A stretch of 11,637 nucleotides of DNA from Phormidesmis priestleyi (GTDB lineage: Bacteria > Cyanobacteriota > Cyanobacteriia > Phormidesmidales > Phormidesmidaceae). Below are positions 6,006 through 11,637 of this stretch, piece by piece. Below the pieces are notes generated by a model. That model had not been told where the DNA came from. It did no database searches and worked only from the letters and a program-made list of their open reading frames with translations. The translations under genes were made by a program, and so were the position numbers. The stretch's first letter is position 1. Each line of letters begins with the position of its first letter. Location: assembly GCA_003242115.1 (NCBI GenBank), contig QBMP01000088.1, forward strand, positions 1-11,637. The letters run 5' to 3'.

Positions 6006-7073
6006 ATGAACTATTCTCGGATGGTGAAAGCGGCAGCAGTGCAGATTTCTCCGGTGCTGCACAGCCAGTCGGGCACGATGGAAAAAGTGTTGAAGGCAAT
6101 TGCAGATGCGGCCAAAGAGGGCGTAGAGCTGATTGTTTTTCCTGAGACATTCGTGCCCTATTATCCTTACTTTTCTTTTGTGCTGCCGCCTGTGCTGATG
6201 GGCAAAGAGCACATGAAGCTGTACGAAGAAGCTGTCGAAGTGCCGGGGCCAGTGACAGTGGCGGTGAGTCAGGCGGCTAGGGCTTATCAAATGGTGATTG
6301 TGCTGGGAGTGAATGAACGCGATCGCGGCTCCCTTTACAACGCTCAGCTAATCTTCGATGCCAATGGAGAACTGCTGCTAAAAAGGCGAAAGCTAACGCC
6401 AACTTATCACGAGCGAATGGTGTGGGGCCAGGGCGATGGCTCTGGGCTCAAAGTCTGCGATACCGCCGTCGGACGAGTCGGCGCGTTGGCCTGCTGGGAG
6501 CACTATAATCCGCTGGCTCGGTACAGCCTGATGGCCGAGCATGAACAGATTCACTGCGCTCAGTTTCCAGGTTCGATGGTGGGTGATATTTTTGGTGAAC
6601 AAACGGAGGTGACTGTGCGCCACCATGCGCTGGAGTCGGGCTGCTTTGTAGTGAATTCTACTGGTTGGCTAACAGCTGAGCAAGTGGCTGAAATTGCCCC
6701 CAACGAAGCATTGCAAAAGGTGCTGCGCGGTGGTTGCTATACCGCGATTATCAGCCCCGAAGGCGTGCCGCTGTGTGAGCCGATTAGAGAAGGGGAGGGA
6801 ATGGCGATCGCCACCCTAGATTTCTCGCTGATTACCAAACGCAAACGGATGATGGATTCGGTCGGTCACTATGCTCGCCCTGATCTGCTTCAGCTTCAGA
6901 TCAAGACTTCGCCTTATGCCGTCACGACTTCTGAGCCACAGCCACTAAATCTCTCCTCAAATGCTGCCGAAGATTCGCAGATAGAGCCGCTAAAACAGGT
7001 TCCAGACGATTCTCTCGAAGATCTTTTGCTGCCCGATATTTTTACCGAAAGCCCAGCTAAAACCCATGTCTAA
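6006..7073 (+). CDS. nit1: Nit1 nitrilase (Sll0784 family)
   Basis: A 355-aa carbon-nitrogen hydrolase. The ATG at 6006 is preceded by GGAG (5993-5996), and [16 protein letters not shown] is the normal family N-terminus; an upstream in-frame TTG at 5958 is not needed. The catalytic triad is visible: Glu47 in [15 protein letters not shown], Lys129 in [20 protein letters not shown], Cys163 in [15 protein letters not shown]. Nitrilases hydrolyse nitriles to acids and ammonia through a thioimidate on the cysteine. Nit1 members occur in the Nit1C cluster linked to cyanide assimilation, but the true substrate here is not shown by the sequence. After the core ends (about residue 300) comes an acidic tail of about 55 residues including [13 protein letters not shown], likely disordered. 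The last 8 nt overlap the start of the radical SAM gene, suggesting translational coupling. Confidence 0.95.
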   Translation: MNYSRMVKAAAVQISPVLHSQSGTMEKVLKAIADAAKEGVELIVFPETFVPYYPYFSFVLPPVLMGKEHMKLYEEAVEVPGPVTVAVSQAARAYQMVIVLGVNERDRGSLYNAQLIFDANGELLLKRRKLTPTYHERMVWGQGDGSGLKVCDTAVGRVGALACWEHYNPLARYSLMAEHEQIHCAQFPGSMVGDIFGEQTEVTVRHHALESGCFVVNSTGWLTAEQVAEIAPNEALQKVLRGGCYTAIISPEGVPLCEPIREGEGMAIATLDFSLITKRKRMMDSVGHYARPDLLQLQIKTSPYAVTTSEPQPLNLSSNAAEDSQIEPLKQVPDDSLEDLLLPDIFTESPAKTHV

Positions 7074-8238
7074 GTCAGTTTCCTACGCGCCTAATAAATT
7101 TCTGCTGACTGATCCTATCGACGCGCAGCAGGTAATGACCGATCTCCAGTCCAAAGGGCTTAATTTGGTGGCCGACAAGACTGGCGGGGTTGGTGAGACT
7201 GGCGAGATTGGCGCTGCTGGTCGTAAAGGCGGCGCTGGCCCTTCTGATCACAAGGCGGTGACGATTGGCGAGACTACCATTATGGTGCCGGTGTACACTG
7301 ACGGCGCGGCTGATTCGCCTTATGGGATAGATTGCGATCGCACCACCGGCAAATCCTACCTGACCAAGCACGATCAAGTCATCAGCCCGCTCACCTTTCC
7401 CAATCAGCCCAAATTTTACAGCCTGCGCACCGCTGACGGCATTCCCTATTCAAAAATTGCCCTGCTGCACAGCCACAACGTATTAGCCACCACCGTACTG
7501 CAAACCTGCATTCGCTACGAAAATCGCAAAACCGCCTGTCAGTTTTGTGCGATTGGGCAGTCTCTCGCCGCAGATCGCACCATTGCGCGTAAAACACCCC
7601 AACAACTCGTCGAAGTGACCGAAGCCGCTGTCAGGCTAGATGGCGTCGAGCATATGATCCTGACGACGGGCACTCCCAACACTACCGATAGAGGGGCCGC
7701 GTATTTGACCGAGTGCGCTCAGGCGATTCGAGCCCAGGTAGCGTTGCCGATGCAGGCGCAGTGCGAGCCACCGGATGATTTTCGCTGGTTTGAGCGAATG
7801 CATTCCGCCGGGGTCGATAGCTTGGGAATGCACTTAGAGGCGGTGGATGAAGCAGGGCGATCGCGCATTATGCCCGGAAAGGCGAAGGTGCCGGTTGAGT
7901 ACTACTTTGAAGCCTTTGCCGCAGCGGTAAAAGTATTTGGCAGAGGGCAGGTAAGCACGTATTTACTGGCGGGTTTGGGCGATAGTCGAGCCACGTTATT
8001 AGCGGCGAGTGAGCGGCTTATTGCAGCGGGCGTGTATCCGTTTGTGGTGCCTTTTGTGCCGATTGTCGGGACGCCGTTAGCGGGTATTTCGCCGCCAAGC
8101 AGCGAGTTTATGACGGCTCTGTATCAAGCGATTGGGCAACAGCTTCAGCAGGCAAAGCTGTTGTCGAGCGACATGAAGGCGGGTTGCGCCAAGTGCGGGG
8201 CTTGCTCTGCGCTCTCTAGCTTTGAAAGATATCAATAA
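7066..8238 (+). CDS. Radical SAM enzyme, MSMEG_0568 family (Nit1C)
   Basis: A 390-aa protein whose ATG at 7066 overlaps the nitrilase end by 8 nt. The iron-sulphur motif is spaced unusually: Cys148, Cys158 and Cys161 form C-X9-C-X2-C ([18 protein letters not shown]) instead of the common C-X3-C-X2-C. LTTGTPNT (199-206) probably helps bind S-adenosylmethionine. The C-terminus has GCAKCGAC with Cys374, Cys377 and Cys380, possibly ligands of a second cluster. An N-terminal part (1-75) includes a glycine-rich stretch (about 40-57, [19 protein letters not shown]) before SDHKAVTIG. The family is restricted to Nit1 clusters; it shares features with biotin synthase-like radical SAM proteins, and the reaction is unknown. 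It presumably makes a radical-based bond change on the pathway intermediate (inference). Confidence 0.93.
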   Translation: MSKSVSYAPNKFLLTDPIDAQQVMTDLQSKGLNLVADKTGGVGETGEIGAAGRKGGAGPSDHKAVTIGETTIMVPVYTDGAADSPYGIDCDRTTGKSYLTKHDQVISPLTFPNQPKFYSLRTADGIPYSKIALLHSHNVLATTVLQTCIRYENRKTACQFCAIGQSLAADRTIARKTPQQLVEVTEAAVRLDGVEHMILTTGTPNTTDRGAAYLTECAQAIRAQVALPMQAQCEPPDDFRWFERMHSAGVDSLGMHLEAVDEAGRSRIMPGKAKVPVEYYFEAFAAAVKVFGRGQVSTYLLAGLGDSRATLLAASERLIAAGVYPFVVPFVPIVGTPLAGISPPSSEFMTALYQAIGQQLQQAKLLSSDMKAGCAKCGACSALSSFERYQ

Positions 8239-8258
8239 ACAGAAACAACAACCGAAAA

Positions 8259-8795
8259 ATGGCTAAACGAACCTACCGCTTTCAGCTAGCGCTATCAGAA
8301 ACTGATATGAGTCGCTACTTTCAGTTAAGGCAGCAGATTTTTTGTGAAGAGCAGGGACTTTTTGACGGACATGATCGCGATCAGCTTGATCAGCGCGCTT
8401 ATGCGATTGTGGCGATCGCCCAAGCAGACCATCAGCCTGATCAAGTCGTCGGCGTTGTTAGAATTTACGAACAGGCTCCGCGATTATGGTACGGCGGGCG
8501 GCTAGGGGTACATCCCGACTTTCGGCGGGTAGGGCGCATTGGCAAAGGCTTAATTCAAAAGGCGGTGACCACGGCGAATGGGTGGGGATGCGATCGCTTT
8601 CTGGCAACAGTTCAGCTTCAAAATGTTCGTTTTTTCACCCGCTTACATTGGCAAAGCCTGGAAGAAATAGAAATCCTAGCGCAGCCTCATCACCTGATGG
8701 AAGCTGACTTAGCTTATTACCCAGCCCCAGCCCCGGATCTCTTTGAGCCCAGACCCGCTTTACCGGCCCAATTGCCTGTTCCGCAGGTCGCTTAA
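8259..8795 (+). CDS. GNAT acetyltransferase, MSMEG_0567 N-terminal family
   Basis: A 178-aa GNAT-fold protein starting 20 nt after the radical SAM gene; no clear Shine-Dalgarno precedes the ATG. YFQLRQQIFCEEQGLFDGHD (20-39) is the family signature near the N-terminus. The acetyl-CoA pyrophosphate loop is RLGVHPDFRRVGRIGKGLI (81-99), after the core strand VVGVVRIYE. The C-terminal 25 residues are rich in Pro and Ala and look like a linker, which fits the fact that actinobacterial relatives continue directly into an AIR synthase-like domain. Here that domain is the next gene, one base away. It likely transfers an acyl group to an amine or similar group on the pathway intermediate (inference). 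Confidence 0.92.
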   Translation: MAKRTYRFQLALSETDMSRYFQLRQQIFCEEQGLFDGHDRDQLDQRAYAIVAIAQADHQPDQVVGVVRIYEQAPRLWYGGRLGVHPDFRRVGRIGKGLIQKAVTTANGWGCDRFLATVQLQNVRFFTRLHWQSLEEIEILAQPHHLMEADLAYYPAPAPDLFEPRPALPAQLPVPQVA

Positions 8796-8796
8796 A

Positions 8797-9855
8797 ATGA
8801 TGACTATGAGCCCTTCTCTGCCGCAAATATTGGATCAACAAGCGTTAGATCATCAAACATTGGAGTTGGCCGATTTAATAGCATCGCTACAAACCTCAAC
8901 GCGGATTTTGCACAAGCAAGATATTCAAACGGCTGCTGAAGCTTTGGGTCAAACGGTGTGGAGCCCAGCCAAACAGCCCGTGCGGTTGGGAGATGACTGT
9001 GCGGCTATTCCCGATGGCAACGGCTATTTGCTGTTGGCTGCTGAGGGCATTTGGCCACAGTTTGTAGAGCGATCGCCCTGGTTTGCCGGGTGGTGTGCGG
9101 TGATGGTGAATTTGTCAGATATTGCGGCGATGGGCGGGGAAGCTATAGCGCTAGTGGATGCGCTGTGGAGCCGCTCAGTGAATGACACTCAGCTCATTTG
9201 GGCTGGAATGCAGGCCGCCGCTCAAGCCTACGGCGTCCCCATTGTCGGCGGGCATACGAACTGTCACAGTGACTATGCTGGCCTAGCGGTGGCCGTCATG
9301 GGTCGGGCGCAGCAGCTCATTACCAGCTTTGCAGCCGTCCCAGGAGATGCGCTGATGATGGTGGTGAATATGGACGGCGCGTACTATGGTGACTATCCTT
9401 TTTGGAATGCGGCAACCGAAGCCAATCCGCAACAGCTCAGGGCGCATCTGGCCTTGCTGCCTAAACTTGCTGAAAGGGGACTCGCTCATGCTGGCAAGGA
9501 TATTAGCATGGGCGGACTTGCCGGGACGCTGTTGATGCTCTGTGAAGCCTCTGAATGCGGCGCAGTGCTTAATTTAGACCAAGTGCCTCGCCCCGACGGC
9601 GTAAGCTGGCAAAAATGGCTGACGAGCTTTCCGAGCTATGGTTTTTTGCTGAGTGTGCCGCCAGAGAATGTTTTGGCAGTGGCGGCTTTGTTTAAGGAAC
9701 AGAATTTAGTTTGTCAGCCAGTTGGCAATGTAATTGAAGGTTCGCAGGTGTTTTTGCAGCAGGCAAACGCGCAACAGTTTTTTTGGGATTTAGAATGCGC
9801 TTTAACTGGGTTCTGCCAAGCGCAGCGGAAAAAGACTCATTATAGAAAGCCGTGA
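8797..9855 (+). CDS. AIR synthase-related protein, Sll0787 family (Nit1C)
   Basis: A 352-aa member of the PurM/ThiL/SelD/HypE ATP-binding superfamily. I start it at the ATG at 8797, one base after the GNAT stop, with AGG (8785-8787) 9 nt upstream; ATGs at 8800 and 8806 are also possible. The nucleotide and metal site is visible as VRLGDDCAAIPD (62-73), followed by VNLSDIAAMGGEAIALVDAL (104-123), PIVGGHTN (148-155) and KDISMGGLAGTL (234-245), all standard for this fold. Related enzymes use ATP to activate an amide or similar oxygen for ring closure or dehydration, so a cyclisation step is a reasonable guess; the substrate is unknown. The stop overlaps the next start by 4 nt (GTGA). In actinobacteria the domain is fused behind the GNAT domain. 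Confidence 0.92.
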   Translation: MMTMSPSLPQILDQQALDHQTLELADLIASLQTSTRILHKQDIQTAAEALGQTVWSPAKQPVRLGDDCAAIPDGNGYLLLAAEGIWPQFVERSPWFAGWCAVMVNLSDIAAMGGEAIALVDALWSRSVNDTQLIWAGMQAAAQAYGVPIVGGHTNCHSDYAGLAVAVMGRAQQLITSFAAVPGDALMMVVNMDGAYYGDYPFWNAATEANPQQLRAHLALLPKLAERGLAHAGKDISMGGLAGTLLMLCEASECGAVLNLDQVPRPDGVSWQKWLTSFPSYGFLLSVPPENVLAVAALFKEQNLVCQPVGNVIEGSQVFLQQANAQQFFWDLECALTGFCQAQRKKTHYRKP

Positions 9856-11024
9856 TCTCTCTTAAAATTGCGCTACTCACCTACTCTACCAAGCCTCGCG
9901 GCAGCGTTGTGCATACGCTGGAGCTAGCGCAAGCACTGGCCGATTTGGGCCATGACCCTTGCGTTTTTGCCCTGGATAAAAGCGGTGAAGGTTTTCACCG
10001 CTCGGTAGAATTTAAGACGTTTGCGGTGCCTGCAAAAGCCTGTGATGGCAATACCGATCAGCTCATTCGACAGCGGATTCAGGAATTTGTCAGCTTTTTT
10101 CAACAGCATTTGAGTGAGCGTGAGGGATACGACATCTATCATGCGCAAGATTGTTTGAGTGCAAATGCCTTAGCTACGCTAAAAGCGCAGGGAAAGCTCT
10201 CTCAGTTTGTGCGCACGGTGCATCATATTGAGGCGTTCAAGAGTCCTTATTTGAGAGAATGCCAGGAGAAGTCGATTTATTTGAGCGATCGCTGCCTGTG
10301 TGTCAGCGCTCTATGGCAGCAGGTATTACAAAAAGACTATGGCATCGTCGCACATCGAGTCATCAACGGCGTCAGCAGCCGGTTTTCGGCAATCCCAAAA
10401 AATGCAGATGCTGCGATCGCTGAAGCGTATGCAATTCATCTAAAATCAGACAAAAAGGCCAGATTTGGCCCGGTGTATCTCACAGTCGGCGGCATTGAAC
10501 CCCGTAAAAACTCAATAAATTTACTCAAAGCATTTGCCAAGGTGCATCGGCAACAGCCCAATGCGCAGCTTGTAATTGTCGGCGGAGCCACCCTGTTCGA
10601 CTATCAGCCATATCGAGATGACTTTTGGGCGCTAGCAAAAGCCGAAAACTTGGAGAACGCTTTGATTCTGCCGGGAGTCGTGCCCGATCAGCACCTGCCC
10701 AGCCTCTATCGCTTAGCGGATGCGTTTGTTTTCCCGTCGATTCAAGAAGGCTGGGGGCTTGTAGTGCTCGAAGCTTTGGCCTCTGGTGTGCCGGTGATTG
10801 CTTCCAGTCAAGCGCCCTTTACTGAATTTTTATCGCCAGCATCCGCGCACCTAGTGAATCCGCAAAGCGCAGAAGCAATAGCGGCTGCTATGCTAGCAAT
10901 CATCCGGCCTGATGTGGCTCAAGGCTTGCTCTCTCACCGCGAAGAGATCATCTCCCGCTACCGTTGGGAGGCTTCAGCAAAGATGCATCTCGCCCTGTAC
11001 GAACAGTTGGTTGCTCGCGTTTAG
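9852..11024 (+). CDS. GT4-type glycosyltransferase, MSMEG_0565 family (Nit1C)
   Basis: A 390-aa GT-B glycosyltransferase. The GTG at 9852 overlaps the previous stop by 4 nt (GTGA), so translation is probably coupled; no strong ribosome binding site is seen. The N-terminal acceptor domain starts IALLTYSTKPRGSVVHTLEL (6-25), the family hallmark. The C-terminal domain carries VGGIEPRKN (212-220) for the sugar nucleotide and the GT4 motif EGWGLVVLEALASGVPVIA, with the paired acidic residues Glu299 and Glu307 (E-X7-E) of retaining enzymes. It most likely moves a hexose from a nucleotide sugar to a small-molecule acceptor made by the cluster (inference). No membrane segment or signal is present. 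Its place inside the operon argues against a role in cell-wall polysaccharides. Confidence 0.93.
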   Translation: MISLKIALLTYSTKPRGSVVHTLELAQALADLGHDPCVFALDKSGEGFHRSVEFKTFAVPAKACDGNTDQLIRQRIQEFVSFFQQHLSEREGYDIYHAQDCLSANALATLKAQGKLSQFVRTVHHIEAFKSPYLRECQEKSIYLSDRCLCVSALWQQVLQKDYGIVAHRVINGVSSRFSAIPKNADAAIAEAYAIHLKSDKKARFGPVYLTVGGIEPRKNSINLLKAFAKVHRQQPNAQLVIVGGATLFDYQPYRDDFWALAKAENLENALILPGVVPDQHLPSLYRLADAFVFPSIQEGWGLVVLEALASGVPVIASSQAPFTEFLSPASAHLVNPQSAEAIAAAMLAIIRPDVAQGLLSHREEIISRYRWEASAKMHLALYEQLVARV

Positions 11025-11059
11025 ATGTTTTGTTTAGATGCTTTGACGTTTCATTTATC

Positions 11060-11078
11060 CCGGTGATTGCTTAACCGG
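11060..11078 (+). promoter_or_regulatory. Small hairpin upstream of the last operon gene
   Basis: CCGGT and ACCGG can pair around a 9-nt loop, ending 8 nt before the ATG at 11087 in the 62-nt gap after the glycosyltransferase. No Shine-Dalgarno is visible there. There is no T-run, so it is not a normal terminator; it may shape translation or mRNA decay, or be chance. Confidence 0.25.
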
Positions 11079-11086
11079 CTCTCGTT

Positions 11087-11380
11087 ATGCCCGAAATCAA
11101 CTTCAAAATTCAGTGGCCCGATGGTCAGCAAGAGGTTTGCTATTCACCTTCTTTGATTGTGCAAAAGTATTTTGAGCCAGGAGAAAGCTACACAATTACT
11201 GATTTTTTGGTGCGATCGCGTGAATCTTTAACCATTGCCAGCGATCGCGTTCAGGCCAAATACGGCTTTGCTTGCAGCCGCGCCCTCGGCCAGCTCCGCA
11301 AAATCGAAACCACCGCCCAAAGCTACCCAGCAACTGATACCGTCACCGTTTTGCAGTTTGACGAAGGCGATCGCTGTTAA
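11087..11380 (+). CDS. MSMEG_0570-family small protein (Nit1C)
   Basis: A 97-aa protein and last gene of the operon. The start MPEINFKIQWPDGQQEVCYS and the block SPSLIVQKYFEPGESYTITD, followed by RSRESLTIASDRVQAKYGFA (43-62), match the MSMEG_0570 family, a small conserved member of Nit1 clusters of unknown function. Conserved-looking cysteines are Cys18 and Cys63. It has no membrane segment or signal. It may act as a binding partner or small subunit for one of the enzymes (inference). The ATG at 11087 lacks an obvious ribosome binding site and follows a short hairpin. Two HIP1 octamers lie within its first half and a third at the 3' end. Confidence 0.88.
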   Translation: MPEINFKIQWPDGQQEVCYSPSLIVQKYFEPGESYTITDFLVRSRESLTIASDRVQAKYGFACSRALGQLRKIETTAQSYPATDTVTVLQFDEGDRC

Positions 11381-11637
11381 CAAATCATCAACAAACTCCT
11401 CGACTACCACTCTGTAACTCTGTAACTCTGTTATCATCGCTTTGCTTGCAGTTCATGTCGTAAGTAGACAATTAAAACCAGAAATCAAACCATCGGTTGT
11501 CAAAATCATTGTTAACACTAGAGGGCTGAGATAATGGCCTTTCATCGCGATCGCAATGGGCAAAACACCGCCCCGTATGCCCAGTGCATTCCCCCGACGG
11601 AAATAGCTGGATGAATCAGCGATCGCGCCCACACCCA
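11381..11637. other. Right-end region, no recognised gene
   Basis: After the operon there is no clear intrinsic terminator. The stretch holds an 8-bp tandem repeat and two HIP1 octamers (about 11545 and 11617). A minus-strand frame open from the window edge to a stop at 11453-11455 (60 codons, for example GVGAIADSSSYFRRGNALGI at its visible start) could be the end of a gene outside the window, but I do not recognise it and a frame of this length can arise by chance. Confidence 0.5.
11410..11433. repeat. 8-bp tandem repeat CTCTGTAA, three copies
   Basis: Two perfect CTCTGTAA units and a third with one change (CTCTGTTA) follow the last operon gene. It is a short microsatellite in noncoding DNA. 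Confidence 0.85.

Noticed and set aside
430..11624. Many GCGATCGC palindromes, considered as protein-binding operators.
   Set aside because: They are scattered mostly inside genes and are the HIP1 element typical of cyanobacterial genomes, not local control sites.
1..11637. Search for tRNA or rRNA genes, CRISPR arrays, insertion sequences or integrase genes.
   Set aside because: None seen by eye; base composition looks even and there are no terminal inverted repeats or transposase-like proteins.

Overview
The window looks like chromosomal DNA from a cyanobacterium. The octamer GCGATCGC (HIP1, the highly iterated palindrome of many cyanobacterial genomes) occurs about two dozen times in 11.6 kb, where under one would be expected by chance. 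The left end carries a Ycf66-family gene, and perfect NtcA boxes (GTA-N8-TAC) sit in the intergenic regions. I cannot name the genus.

Left region (1-2191, minus strand): a Ycf66-family membrane protein, cut by the window edge, has a long Pro/Glu pentapeptide-repeat tail. Upstream of it on the same strand is a fusion of an anti-anti-sigma (STAS) domain to a polyprenyl-phosphate sugar-1-phosphate transferase, probably an exopolysaccharide initiator under regulatory control. A 471-bp divergent intergenic region (2192-2662) follows, with two NtcA-like boxes.

Centre and right (2663-11380): a GAF-LuxR transcription factor, then an essentially complete Nit1C cluster, the conserved nitrilase gene neighbourhood named after the Mycobacterium smegmatis MSMEG_0565-0572 and Synechocystis sll0783-0787 families. 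A flavin monooxygenase-like protein (MSMEG_0569 family) is on the minus strand. Divergent from it is a seven-gene plus-strand operon: the Sll0783/MSMEG_0572 protein, Nit1 nitrilase, a radical SAM enzyme, a GNAT acetyltransferase, an AIR synthase-like protein, a GT4 glycosyltransferase and a small MSMEG_0570-family protein. Most junctions overlap or are very short, which suggests one transcript.

Regulation: the 360-bp region between the flavoprotein and the operon holds two perfect NtcA boxes. One faces each way, and each is followed 22 or 23 nt later by a TAN3T -10 element. This is the standard layout of an NtcA-activated cyanobacterial promoter and indicates induction of both arms by nitrogen limitation. 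The GAF-LuxR protein is encoded beside the flavoprotein gene and overlaps it tail to tail by 53 bp, so it is a good candidate for a local regulator.

From memory of the literature, Nit1C has been linked to bacterial growth on cyanide as nitrogen source, and Sll0783 is a nitrogen-starvation protein needed for PHB accumulation in Synechocystis. I do not know an agreed chemical product. The enzyme set (nitrilase, radical SAM, acetyltransferase, ATP-dependent AIR synthase-like enzyme, glycosyltransferase, flavin oxygenase) looks like a small-molecule pathway. The last 257 bp hold no gene I can identify.
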